Shown one piece after another: positions 35,750-43,202 of a stretch of 43,311 nucleotides of DNA. The notes beneath the pieces were generated by a model. The model saw only the letters and a list, made by a program, of their open reading frames with translations, was not told where the DNA came from and searched no databases. This DNA is from Phycisphaerae bacterium. GTDB lineage: Bacteria > Chloroflexota > Anaerolineae > 4572-78 > J111. The stretch lies in contig JANQQF010000162.1 of the NCBI GenBank assembly GCA_028285035.1, positions 1 to 43,311 of the forward strand, in the 5' to 3' direction. The position numbers and the translations under genes are program-made. Position 1 is the stretch's first letter, and each line of letters starts with the position of its first letter.

Positions 35750-36412
35750 TCATTCAACCGTAATAAACGGTTTGATTTTTTGAAATGTGGCATCACCAAT
35801 GCCACCTACTTCTGTAATAGACTCAACAGACGTAAAACCTCTTACCTGTTCACGATATTGAATTATTCTTTGTCCCAACGAAGGACCAATTCCTGGTAAA
35901 GTATCTAACTCCTCTAATGTTGCAGTATTAATGTTAACCAAGCCCATATTATTATTTGCCGGTGGATCAAAATTCTGAGCATTGTTCTCCTCAGTCACCG
36001 CATCTTGAATAACGGGCTGGATTATCTCTTCGTCAAGGCGGGGAACATGAATATGTTGTTGATCCTTTAATTCGGTTGCTTGATTAATACGTTCTGGGTC
36101 AGCATCAGTTGTCATCCCACCGGCAGCCAAAATTAAGTCTTTAATTATGCTACCTTCTGTTAAATAATAGACATCAGAGCTAACAACAGCGCCCGTAATA
36201 TAAACCCGAACCACTCCAAGTGTCGCAGTCGGTTCTAGTGTCGACTGCGTCGTAGGTATATCAGTCGCTGTGGCCTGGGCGGTTACCAAGACAATCGGTT
36301 CAGAACTGGGTTGCTGAAAATAAAATGCACCTGCTCCACCAACTGTGAGCAATGTTATCACACTAAAAATTATATTCCGCTTCCGATCTAACCAAGTAAC
36401 ATCTGTAGACAC
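35750..36412 (-). CDS. ComEA-like DNA-binding protein (SLBB + helix-hairpin-helix)
   Basis: This is a protein of about 220 aa with a basic N-terminus and one membrane helix at about 13-31. A Thr/Ala-rich linker, an SLBB domain (VRVYITGAVVSSDVYYL onward, about 67-125) and a C-terminal tandem helix-hairpin-helix (about 157-220, VNINTATLEELDTLPGIG) follow. ComEA binds incoming double-stranded DNA on the outer face of the membrane during natural transformation. No comEC gene is next to it. The start is uncertain: GTG 36412 gives a normal N-terminus directly before the membrane helix but lacks a Shine-Dalgarno; the frame stays open to 36520, which would overlap the divergent gene's promoter region. 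It heads the four-gene minus-strand operon. Confidence 0.85.
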   Translation of the reverse strand: MSTDVTWLDRKRNIIFSVITLLTVGGAGAFYFQQPSSEPIVLVTAQATATDIPTTQSTLEPTATLGVVRVYITGAVVSSDVYYLTEGSIIKDLILAAGGMTTDADPERINQATELKDQQHIHVPRLDEEIIQPVIQDAVTEENNAQNFDPPANNNMGLVNINTATLEELDTLPGIGPSLGQRIIQYREQVRGFTSVESITEVGGIGDATFQKIKPFITVE

Positions 36413-36505
36413 GATTAATAGTACCAAGGTTCTGGGTAATTTTAAGCAATTATAGTGGATTTTTAAGCTAGTGACAAGGGTTTGATGATATGACAACTCA
36501 GTTTG

Positions 36506-36534
36506 TTTACGGTTGTCCAACTTTATGGTATGAT
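36506..36534 (+). promoter_or_regulatory. Possible promoter of the GMPP-like gene
   Basis: TTTACG at 36506-36511 and TATGAT at 36529-36534 are 17 bp apart. The -35 is weak, the -10 good. A start near 36541 would leave a 33-nt leader containing the GGAG ribosome binding site. Confidence 0.4.
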
Positions 36535-36573
36535 ATGAACGTCATCAAATTTAGACCCCTGGAGCATTATCCT

Positions 36574-39069
36574 ATGAAAGCGGTCATCATGGCCGGCGGG
36601 GCAGGTTCCAGACTGCGTCCAATGACTCTTGAGCGTCCAAAACCGATGATCCCGATCATCAACAAGCCAGTCATAGGCCATGCTCTTGATCTCCTCAAAC
36701 GCCATAACATTACAGAAGTCATCATCACAGTTCAATATTTAGCTGACCTCATTCAGGATTTCTTTGGTGATGGGTCTAGTTTTGGCATGCAAATTCATTA
36801 CAGTGTTGAAGAGACCCCTTTAGGAACTGCTGGGAGTGTTAAGAATGCTCAAGAATATCTTGATGACACCTTTTTGGTCATTAGTGGTGATGCCTTAACT
36901 GACTTTGATCTGACCAAGCTGATTGAGTATCATAAGAGCAAAGATACCCTCGTTACCCTCACGTTGTACAACTTAGCTGATCCTGTTGACTATGGTGTCA
37001 TTAGTTTAAATGCAGAAGGTCAGATTACCCGCTTTCAAGAAAAACCAAGCCGTGGTTCAATTATGTCCGATTATGTTAATACAGGCATCTACGTTTTAGA
37101 GCCTGATGTGTTTGATTTCTTTGAACCTAACACCCCCTTCGATTTTGGACATGATCTATTCCCAATGTTACATCAACAGGGCTACCCAATATACGGACAC
37201 ATTAGCGAGGGGTACTGGTGTGATGTTGGCAATATCACCGAATACATGCGGGCGACGGCTGATGCGCTTGAAGAACGCGTACAAGATCTCGATAAAGGCT
37301 GCTATTTAGGGAACGGAATATGGGCAGGAACTGGAATTGAAATTGCCCCTGATGCTCAATTAGAAGGTCCGATTTACATTGGCAACGCCGTACAAATTAA
37401 AAGTGGGGCTGTAATCAAAGGCCCAAGTGTTATTCGAGACTACACAGTCGTCGATAACGAGGCCCATATTGATCGATCGGTCATATGGCGTAATTGTTAC
37501 ATTGGGGAACGGGCCTCAATTGAAGGCGGTGTCGTTTTAAGACAATGTAGTTTAAAGGCGCGTTCTCGAGTAATGGAGGGGGCAGTTGTTGGAGATCGGG
37601 TAATTATTGGTGAAAATGCTATCATTCAGCCAGGTGTAAAGATATGGTCGGGAAAAGAGATAGAACCAGGTGCAATTGTTAATAGTAGCATCATTTGGGG
37701 TTCACAAGGGCGTCGTATCCTGTTTGGTCGTTCTGGCGTAACCGGTGTCGTCAATATCGATCTTACCCCCGAATTTAGTGCCAAATTAGGCGCGGCCTTT
37801 GGGGCAACCTTACCCAAAGGGTCAGCGGTTACGATCAATCGAGATGTACATCGTAGCCCTCGAATGATAAAGCGTGCGATTATTTCTGGATTACCTTCTG
37901 CCGGAATTAACGTATGGGACTTAGGCACCCAACCAATTCCAGTTGCCCGTTATTACACAAAAATATCAAATGCCGTAGGGGGGGCACATGTAAGACTTTC
38001 CCCCTTTGATGAACGAGCCGTTGACATTTATTTTGTAGAAGAACACGGCCAAAATATTCCAAAAAATCGCGAAAGAGATTTCGAAAGAATATTCTTTCGC
38101 GAAGATTTTAGACGCGTTTATCTCAATGATATTGGTACGATTGAATATGCTGACCGGGTTAAAGAGGTATATATTGAAGATTTCTTGAAACATCTAAATA
38201 GCCGTGCCATCCAGGATGCAGCCTTCGACCTAGTCATTGACTATGCCGACTCCCCGGTTGGTAACGTCTTTCCGACTATCCTAGATAGTCTCGCGTGCAA
38301 AGTTGTCGCATTGAATGCTAATGTTCAACAGGACAAACCTCATAGCCAAGTAGCATATCAAACAGCCTTACGTCAGCTTCAAATTATTACCGCTGCGTTG
38401 GGGGTTCAACTTGGCGTCTATATGTCTCCAAGTGGTGAACAAATTTATTTGGTTGACGATCAAGGACATTTATTGGATGGGAAAACCGCCTGTGCGGCAA
38501 TGGTAGAACTCGCTTTACGAGATGCGCCAGGCAGTTCAGTTGCCCTACCAGTCAACCTCCCGAGTTTATTTGAGGATATCGCCGCAAAATATAATGGGCG
38601 TATTATTCGAACACCCATTGAACTTAATACCTTAATCAAAACTGCTTGTGTAGAAAAAGTAATTGTTGCCAGTGATGGAGCCGGAAATTTTATTTTTCCT
38701 GATTTTCACTGCGCAGTAGATGGATTAATGGCGCTAGCAAAAATGCTAGAATATCTAGCTACTCAAATGACCTCCCTGAGTGATATTGTCTCAAATCTTC
38801 CGCCGTTTTATGTTGCGGATCGTGAAGTATCTTGTATTTGGGAAGCTAAGGCAAGAGTAATGCGTCTTATCAGCGAAAAATTTGCCCATTATAAAAATCA
38901 AGCGACCAACGGAGTCAAAATAGCCTTAGATGAGGCGCGTTGGGTCCTCATTTCCCCAGACCCAGACCAACCCCACTTCCATATCACGACAGAGGCAGCC
39001 TCACAAGAGGATGCCGAAGCCCTCGCTGATGAATATAGCCTTATCGTAGAAAATATTACGACACAATAA
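36574..39069 (+). CDS. Mannose-1-phosphate guanylyltransferase-like protein with degenerate phosphomannomutase domain
   Basis: This 831-aa protein has three parts. Residues 1-240 are a nucleotidyltransferase ([37 protein letters not shown]). Residues about 250-385 are left-handed beta-helix hexapeptides. Residues about 395-830 are a phosphohexomutase-like domain. In the last, the phosphoserine loop TASHNP is replaced by [12 protein letters not shown] (about 37984-38019) and the metal loop DxDxDR by SPSGEQ (about 38426), so mutase activity is not expected. Cyanobacterial homologues of similar length, as I remember them, share this decay. The nucleotidyltransferase could make GDP-mannose or another activated hexose. 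ATG 36574 is chosen because GGAG lies nine bases upstream and the family starts here; the open frame begins at 36490 with unrelated residues. Confidence 0.88.
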   Translation: MKAVIMAGGAGSRLRPMTLERPKPMIPIINKPVIGHALDLLKRHNITEVIITVQYLADLIQDFFGDGSSFGMQIHYSVEETPLGTAGSVKNAQEYLDDTFLVISGDALTDFDLTKLIEYHKSKDTLVTLTLYNLADPVDYGVISLNAEGQITRFQEKPSRGSIMSDYVNTGIYVLEPDVFDFFEPNTPFDFGHDLFPMLHQQGYPIYGHISEGYWCDVGNITEYMRATADALEERVQDLDKGCYLGNGIWAGTGIEIAPDAQLEGPIYIGNAVQIKSGAVIKGPSVIRDYTVVDNEAHIDRSVIWRNCYIGERASIEGGVVLRQCSLKARSRVMEGAVVGDRVIIGENAIIQPGVKIWSGKEIEPGAIVNSSIIWGSQGRRILFGRSGVTGVVNIDLTPEFSAKLGAAFGATLPKGSAVTINRDVHRSPRMIKRAIISGLPSAGINVWDLGTQPIPVARYYTKISNAVGGAHVRLSPFDERAVDIYFVEEHGQNIPKNRERDFERIFFREDFRRVYLNDIGTIEYADRVKEVYIEDFLKHLNSRAIQDAAFDLVIDYADSPVGNVFPTILDSLACKVVALNANVQQDKPHSQVAYQTALRQLQIITAALGVQLGVYMSPSGEQIYLVDDQGHLLDGKTACAAMVELALRDAPGSSVALPVNLPSLFEDIAAKYNGRIIRTPIELNTLIKTACVEKVIVASDGAGNFIFPDFHCAVDGLMALAKMLEYLATQMTSLSDIVSNLPPFYVADREVSCIWEAKARVMRLISEKFAHYKNQATNGVKIALDEARWVLISPDPDQPHFHITTEAASQEDAEALADEYSLIVENITTQ

Positions 39070-39080
39070 ATGGTATAACC

Positions 39081-39121
39081 TCGGAGAAAGCTCCGAACTC
39101 TTATTCCGCAGCAAGCTGCGG
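39081..39121 (+). terminator. Two tandem hairpins after the GMPP-like gene
   Basis: TCGGAG-AAAG-CTCCGA (39081-39096) and CCGCAG-CAAG-CTGCGG (39106-39121) are perfect six-base-pair hairpins with four-base loops, ten bases apart. The gene stop is 12 bp upstream. The following GTATTTAACC is a poor T tract, so termination or mRNA 3'-end protection are both possible. Confidence 0.5.
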
Positions 39122-39149
39122 GGTATTTAACCAATAAGGTATCAAGACA

Positions 39150-39184
39150 AATAAAAAATAGGAGAGCTAATATAGCTCCCCTAT
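39150..39184 (-). terminator. Intrinsic terminator of the ribosomal protein operon
   Basis: On the minus strand ATAGGGGAGCT pairs with AGCTCTCCTAT (one G-U) around ATATT, followed by TTTTTTATTTG. It lies 35 bp after the rplL stop and closes the operon. Confidence 0.9.
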
Positions 39185-39218
39185 CTCTTGAAAAACTAAT
39201 TGAAACCAGTCAGCCTAC

Positions 39219-39620
39219 TTAGGCAATTTCTACAGTAGCGCCTTCAGCTTCCAACTTGGTCTTGGCTTCTTCAGCAGCTTCTTTAGAAACACCTTCGAGA
39301 AGCTTAGCAGGTGAGTCATCAACCAAGGCTTTAGCTTCTTTTAGACCTAAGTCAGAGCGAATTGTACGAACAGCTTTGATAACCTGAATTTTCTTAGCTC
39401 CAACATCTTTGAGCATAACATCAAATTCGGTTTTCTCTTCTGCAGCAGCAGCTTCAGCTGGAGCAGCACCGCCAGCAGCACCAGGCATTGGCGCAGCCAT
39501 TACAGCAGCGGGAGCAGCAGCACTAACGCCCCACTTTTCTTCCAAGATTTTTGTCAGTTCAGCTGCCTCCAAAACAGTTAACTGGCTTAATTCTTCTGCA
39601 AGTTTTTCAACATCAGCCAT
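39219..39620 (-). CDS. rplL: 50S ribosomal protein L7/L12
   Basis: This 133-aa L7/L12 has the N-terminal dimerisation helices ([20 protein letters not shown]), a long Ala/Pro/Gly-rich hinge (about 34-62), and the conserved C-terminal domain [22 protein letters not shown] with [10 protein letters not shown], which binds translation factors. The hinge is somewhat longer than in E. coli (121 aa). AAGGAG stands nine bases before ATG. It follows rplJ by 73 bp and is the last gene of the operon. Confidence 0.97.
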   Translation of the reverse strand: MADVEKLAEELSQLTVLEAAELTKILEEKWGVSAAAPAAVMAAPMPGAAGGAAPAEAAAAEEKTEFDVMLKDVGAKKIQVIKAVRTIRSDLGLKEAKALVDDSPAKLLEGVSKEAAEEAKTKLEAEGATVEIA

Positions 39621-39693
39621 TTTAAAGTTCTCCTTATTTATGACTATACATAATTGTATTAGATTTATAGTTTAATTTTTACAGTAACCAGAC

Positions 39694-40275
39694 TTAAGAT
39701 TCAGTTGCTTCATCTGGTCCTTTTTGTGAATAAGCATTAAGTACGTTGAGTACTTGACGTACCCCACCAGATAGCACACCAACAAATTCTGTAGCCGGTG
39801 CATTGAATACGCCAACCAATTGACTGGCTGGTGTATTGAGCAAGCCCAAAAGTTGAGCTCGTAAAACATCGATTGACGGCAAGTCGGTTAATGCTTTTAC
39901 CGAGTCCACATCAATGATACTCTCTCCAATCATACCGCCTTTTACGACCAACAATTCGTTGTCTTTAGCAAAATCGAGAACCGCTTTGGCGACCCCAGGG
40001 ATATTTTTGTTTCCAAAGGCAATCCCGACAGGCCCTTTTAACAAATCTTCGGGTATAGGCAATCCAACTTCATTAAGAGCCACCCTAGCCAAGGTATTCT
40101 TCACAACTGCAAACGAACCCTCAGCCTCACGAATTTTGCCACGTAATTCCTCAAGTTGACCAACTGTCAACCCACGATACTCTGTGATAACAAACCCATC
40201 GCTATCTTGAAGTAGTGCAACATGTTTCTCAACAAATGCGCTTTTCTTATCACGTGAAATGGCCAAGTTTGACAT
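39694..40275 (-). CDS. rplJ: 50S ribosomal protein L10
   Basis: L10 anchors the L7/L12 dimers to the stalk base of the ribosome. The sequence has the family's opening AISRDKKSAFVEKHVALL, VITEYRGLTVGQLEELR, and a C-terminal helix (LRAQLLGLLNTPASQLVGVFNAPA) that binds L12. I use the ATG at 40275 (193 aa). The Shine-Dalgarno AAGGAGG lies only one base before this ATG, and ten bases before a TTG at 40266 that would give the more usual N-terminus MAISR, so the true start may be the TTG. The gene is preceded by an L10 leader and a terminator hairpin, implying feedback control by L10-L12. Confidence 0.95.
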   Translation of the reverse strand: MSNLAISRDKKSAFVEKHVALLQDSDGFVITEYRGLTVGQLEELRGKIREAEGSFAVVKNTLARVALNEVGLPIPEDLLKGPVGIAFGNKNIPGVAKAVLDFAKDNELLVVKGGMIGESIIDVDSVKALTDLPSIDVLRAQLLGLLNTPASQLVGVFNAPATEFVGVLSGGVRQVLNVLNAYSQKGPDEATES

Positions 40276-40294
40276 CCCTCCTTTCTTCAAGGGT

Positions 40295-40331
40295 AAAATA
40301 AAAAAGTCTTTACAAGGACTAATGTAAAGAC
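40295..40331 (-). terminator. Terminator/attenuator in the rplJ leader
   Basis: On the minus strand GTCTTTACA and TGTAAAGAC... form an eight to nine base-pair stem (40306-40331), followed by TTTTTTATTTT. It lies between the L10 leader motif and the rplJ ribosome binding site, about 20 bp upstream of the start. Transcripts stopping here would lack rplJ and rplL. Confidence 0.8.
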
Positions 40332-40470
40332 GTAGAAATTACACAACAAACCTAGTTTCTCAACACTTTGCGAGTGAGTATAGGTAAAATTTGTTACTTC
40401 CAGTCCCTACCTCGGCGGGCAAATTTAAGTACAAGATTAAAGTTTGTACACCAGCTGTCTTTAGTATGGA
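40332..40470 (-). ncRNA. Ribosomal protein L10 leader RNA
   Basis: The minus strand upstream of rplJ carries the two conserved elements of the L10 leader: AAGACAGCTGGTG (about 40451-40463) and, after a variable stem, GCCCGCCGAGGTAGG (about 40407-40421). In Bacillus and many other bacteria this RNA binds the L10(L12)4 complex and lowers rplJL expression. Ends are approximate and only the core is recognised. Confidence 0.8.
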
Positions 40471-40505
40471 AAGAAAATCTAAAGATATTTTCTTTTACAG
40501 AACAA

Positions 40506-41219
40506 TTAGGCTACTTTTAGTTGCATCGCCTGAGCAGAGTCAACTTTTACACCAGGCCCCATTGTTGCTGCTAATACGGTTTTTCTGATATATGCACCTT
40601 TTGAACTTGCTGGCTTTGCCTGCATGATTGCATCCATCAAAGCAGTGAAGTTCTCAAGCAACTGAGCTTCTGAGAAAGATGCTTTTCCAATTGGAACGTG
40701 AATATTTGCAGTTCGATCTAGACGAAACTCTACCCGACCAGCTTTTAATTCACGAACAACCCGTTCTACATCACCCTCTTGAACTACTGTGCCTGCTTTT
40801 GGGCTAGGCATTAACCCACGCGGCCCCAAAACTCGACCTAACCGACCAACTTTTGACATCATTGGCGGGGTCGCTACCGAAACATCAAATTCAAACCAGC
40901 CACCTTGAATTTTTTGTACCAGATCATCACTACCCGCATGATCTGCCCCAGCATCAAGGGCAGCTTTTTGGGCTTCCCCTTCAGCAAACACCAAAACGCG
41001 TGTCACACGGCCTGTACCGTGTGGCAGTTGAACGGTGCTTCGGATCTGCTGATCGGCTTGGCGTGGATCGACACCCATTCGTAAGTGGGCTTCAATCGTT
41101 GCGTCAAATTTTGTATATGATGTTTTCTTCACCAAAGCAACTGCTTCATCTGGTGAATAAAACGTATCATTATCCACCAGCTTTGCAGCTTCTTCGTACT
41201 TTTTGCCTCTTTTTGGCAT
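40506..41219 (-). CDS. rplA: 50S ribosomal protein L1
   Basis: This 237-aa L1 matches the family in length and in motifs: [16 protein letters not shown], the RNA-binding [30 protein letters not shown] and the C-terminal [10 protein letters not shown]1 forms the mobile stalk that handles deacylated tRNA at the E site. It also represses its own operon by binding mRNA. AGGAGT lies five bases before ATG, right after a two-helix element at 41231-41265. It follows rplK by 79 bp. Confidence 0.97.
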   Translation of the reverse strand: MPKRGKKYEEAAKLVDNDTFYSPDEAVALVKKTSYTKFDATIEAHLRMGVDPRQADQQIRSTVQLPHGTGRVTRVLVFAEGEAQKAALDAGADHAGSDDLVQKIQGGWFEFDVSVATPPMMSKVGRLGRVLGPRGLMPSPKAGTVVQEGDVERVVRELKAGRVEFRLDRTANIHVPIGKASFSEAQLLENFTALMDAIMQAKPASSKGAYIRKTVLAATMGPGVKVDSAQAMQLKVA

Positions 41220-41224
41220 GATTT

Positions 41225-41265
41225 ACTCCTTGTGGTCATATCGGGACGCAGAAGTCCCTGCCACA
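41225..41265 (-). promoter_or_regulatory. Putative L1 autoregulatory element at the rplA ribosome binding site
   Basis: On the minus strand TGTGG (41265-41261) pairs with CCACA (41235-41231), and inside it GGGAC pairs with GTCCC around TTCTGC. The two helices are separated by an asymmetric loop, 2 nt (CA) on one side and 7 nt (GATATGA) on the other. Two helices with an asymmetric internal loop is the plan of L1 sites in 23S rRNA and in L1 mRNAs. The outer helix ends exactly at the AGGAGT Shine-Dalgarno of rplA. Confidence 0.5.
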
Positions 41266-41298
41266 GTATAATTTAGTATCTAAGAAATAACCTTAGTG

Positions 41299-41724
41299 CT
41301 ATCCCTTGATTGTAATTCCCATACTACGAGCTGAACCAGCAACCTGCTTCATCGCTCCTTCAATGTCAATCGCGTTGAGGTCCTTCATTTTAGTCTCTGC
41401 AATTTCCTTGAGTTGCGCCTCAGTAATTGAGCCGACTTTGTCACGATTAGGTACACCTGATCCCTTGGGCAAGCCCGCTGCTTTTTTCAACATATCACTT
41501 ACAGGAGGTGTTTTAGTGATAAACGAAAAGGTTCCATCAACAAAAATCGTGATCTCAGCCGGAATGATTGTCCCCATCATATTTTGGGTTCGAGCGTTAT
41601 ACTCTTTACAAAAGCCCATAATATTGATTTGATGTGGCCCCAAGGCCGTACCAACTGGGGGAGCAGGATTAGCTTTACCTGCTGGAATTTGTAGCTTTAC
41701 AACAGCTTTAACTTTTTTTGCCAT
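41299..41724 (-). CDS. rplK: 50S ribosomal protein L11
   Basis: This 141-aa protein has the standard L11 length and sequence: [43 protein letters not shown], and the C-terminal rRNA-binding domain ending [12 protein letters not shown]. It binds the GTPase-associated region of 23S rRNA with L10. It lies between nusG (51 bp upstream of its start) and rplA. GGAAGGA precedes the ATG at about 11 bases. Confidence 0.97.
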   Translation of the reverse strand: MAKKVKAVVKLQIPAGKANPAPPVGTALGPHQINIMGFCKEYNARTQNMMGTIIPAEITIFVDGTFSFITKTPPVSDMLKKAAGLPKGSGVPNRDKVGSITEAQLKEIAETKMKDLNAIDIEGAMKQVAGSARSMGITIKG

Positions 41725-41775
41725 ACTGACTAAATCCTTCCTACAACAATAAACATATCTATCAAATGAGCTAAA

Positions 41776-42402
41776 CTATACCCGCTCAACTTGTAAGAAA
41801 TCAAGTTCGATTGGTGTTTCACGACCAAAGAAATTAACTAAAACCCTTACTCTCGCCCGATCTGTATCAATTTCATCAACTGCACCTGTGAAATCTTCAA
41901 ACGGACCTTCTACAATTCGGACTTTCTGACCTACCTTGAAGTTAACCTTAATCTTCGGTGCTTCAGCTTCCATTCGCTTCAAGATTCGGTCAACTTCTTC
42001 ACCGCGTAACGGCGTTGGTTTATTACCTGAACCAACAAATCCTGTTACACCAGGGGTATTACGAACAACATACCAAGAGTCTTCATCTAACAGCATTTCA
42101 ACCAGGATGTAACCTGGAAAAACTCGACGTTCAATTGTACGGCGAACGCCATCTTTTAACTCAACTTCTTCCTCGGTCGGTACGATAATCTGGAAAATCT
42201 TATCTTGCATCCCCATTGATTCGGTGCGATGAAGTAAGTTTTTCTGCACTTTATTTTCATAGCCGGAGTAGCTATGAACGACGTACCATTGCGTTCCATC
42301 AGGACGGCCTTCATCCTGGTCTTCATCATGATCAAATGACTCTACATCAGAATTTACAGTACCGTTTTCCAAGCCAGAGTCATCAAGTTGTTCTTCTGCC
42401 AT
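41776..42402 (-). CDS. nusG: Transcription termination/antitermination protein NusG
   Basis: This 208-aa NusG has the NGN domain (QWYVVHSYSGYENKV from about 37, then FPGYILVEM and RNTPGVTGFVG) and a KOW domain (VGQKVRIVEGPFEDFTG). It binds RNA polymerase and couples it to Rho or ribosomes. Residues 1-36 form an unusual, strongly acidic extension (for example FDHDEDQDEG). ATG 42402 (MAEEQLD) is chosen; a TTG at 42414 would add four residues. The gene sits in the classic secE-nusG-rplK order, 74 bp after secE. Confidence 0.95.
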   Translation of the reverse strand: MAEEQLDDSGLENGTVNSDVESFDHDEDQDEGRPDGTQWYVVHSYSGYENKVQKNLLHRTESMGMQDKIFQIIVPTEEEVELKDGVRRTIERRVFPGYILVEMLLDEDSWYVVRNTPGVTGFVGSGNKPTPLRGEEVDRILKRMEAEAPKIKVNFKVGQKVRIVEGPFEDFTGAVDEIDTDRARVRVLVNFFGRETPIELDFLQVERV

Positions 42403-42476
42403 AAATCTATCCAAACCAGTTAACTAAAGATCAATACTGTATTCAGCTCAATCCTTAGCCCTTACCCAACTATAGG

Positions 42477-42788
42477 CTATTCTTGTTGGCCGTTAAAGTA
42501 AAATATTGCTGTACCAACAGCCAAAAGCAGCACGGCAATACCAACCCATAAGAGGTTACTTGATAAAATTCCCGAAACAACTTCTGAAAAAATAAAATCC
42601 AAAAGACCTAGAAATATCGCAATCACAACCATAACCGTCACGATAATAATTGTGAGGTTTACGGTTTCCTCGCGAGTTGGCCAAGTTACTTTTCTTAATT
42701 CAGCCCGAGTCTCGTTGTAATATCTAACAATCGGATTTTCATTACGGTTTGAAACCGATGAGGCTGTGTTAGATTTTGATTTTGCCAC
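42477..42788 (-). CDS. secE: Preprotein translocase subunit SecE, two membrane segments
   Basis: This is a 103-aa SecE with the invariant cytoplasmic helix ETRAELRKVTWPTREET (about 26-42) and the core membrane helix (about 46-66). A second hydrophobic helix follows (about 77-97, WVGIAVLLLAVGTAIFY). SecE clamps SecY in the inner-membrane translocon. GTG 42788 (MAKSKSNT) is chosen because GAGAGGAG stands ten bases upstream; the frame is open to 42860 but that part has no SecE character. The usual short bacterial form has a single membrane helix, so the extra C-terminal one is notable. Confidence 0.93.
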   Translation of the reverse strand: MAKSKSNTASSVSNRNENPIVRYYNETRAELRKVTWPTREETVNLTIIIVTVMVVIAIFLGLLDFIFSEVVSGILSSNLLWVGIAVLLLAVGTAIFYFNGQQE

Positions 42789-42914
42789 CTTAGACGTACT
42801 CCTCTCAATAAAATACCACAACTTGTATAATTGAGGCATTATAAACATCGCATCAGTCAATTACAAGTTAGATCGTAAAAAAGTCCCTTGTAATTGACCG
42901 AGAATAAGACCAGA

Positions 42915-43079
42915 TTACTTTGTTTCGCGATGCAGTTTGTGAGTTCGACATCGGGAACAATATTTATTAAATTCCAATCGACTCGGGTCGTTGCGGCGGT
43001 TCTTCTCTGATGTATAGTTACGCTCGCCACATTCTGTACAAGCCAACGTCATAACCGTTCGAATTGCTTTTTTAGCCAT
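42915..43079 (-). CDS. rpmG: 50S ribosomal protein L33, zinc type
   Basis: This 54-aa protein starts [20 protein letters not shown] and ends [14 protein letters not shown]. Two CxxC pairs (Cys14/17 and Cys41/44) make it the zinc-binding form of L33, a small protein of the large subunit near the E site. It lies between tuf and secE as in many bacteria. The ATG at 43079 has no Shine-Dalgarno directly in front: the preceding bases are the T tract of a terminator-like hairpin. Confidence 0.95.
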   Translation of the reverse strand: MAKKAIRTVMTLACTECGERNYTSEKNRRNDPSRLEFNKYCSRCRTHKLHRETK

Positions 43080-43117
43080 AATTCACAAAAAGAGGGTGAG
43101 AGCGATTGTTCTCTCAA
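43049..43117 (-). CDS. Possible 22-codon leader ORF overlapping the rpmG start
   Basis: A TTG at 43117 follows AAAGGAGG (43126-43133) after seven-odd bases and opens a frame [14 protein letters not shown]... that runs through the terminator-like hairpin, overlaps the rpmG ATG in another frame and stops at TGA 43049. The strong Shine-Dalgarno otherwise has no start codon of its own. It may be a translated leader or chance. Confidence 0.2.
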   Translation of the reverse strand: MREQSLSPSFCELWLKKQFERL

Positions 43118-43120
43118 CCC
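43087..43120 (-). terminator. Terminator-like hairpin in the rpmG leader
   Basis: On the minus strand GGGTTGAGAG pairs with CTCTCACCC (one bulged base) around AACAATCG, followed by TCTTTTTG. Its T tract ends only about eight bases before the rpmG ATG, so no promoter fits between them. It is therefore either an attenuator for the downstream operon or a partial terminator for tuf. Confidence 0.65.
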
Positions 43121-43155
43121 CCTGCCTCCTTTCACACCAAAGGCAATTTTCAAAC

Positions 43156-43189
43156 AATCAGTCCCGCTGACAAATCAGCGAGACTGATT
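43156..43189 (-). terminator. Hairpin after tuf
   Basis: On the minus strand AATCAGTCTCGCTGA and TCAGCGGGACTGATT pair along 14-15 bp with one mismatch around a four-base loop, 14 bp after the tuf stop. The tail GTTTGAAAATT is not a good T tract, so it may be a weak terminator or an mRNA-stabilising or processing stem. Confidence 0.6.
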
Positions 43190-43202
43190 ATCAATTTTAC
43201 GT

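Noticed and set aside
35731..35805. Upstream extension of the thioredoxin reductase fusion
   Set aside because: It would overlap the end of the ComEA-like gene and add residues unlike a glutaredoxin start.
36490..36573. Upstream extension of the GMPP-like gene from an ATG at 36490
   Set aside because: The 28 extra residues do not fit the family, cover the likely promoter, and lack a ribosome binding site; ATG 36574 has GGAG at a normal distance.
42789..42914. A tRNA gene between rpmG and secE, as found in some bacteria
   Set aside because: The gap upstream of the SecE start is short and holds no cloverleaf or T-loop sequence.
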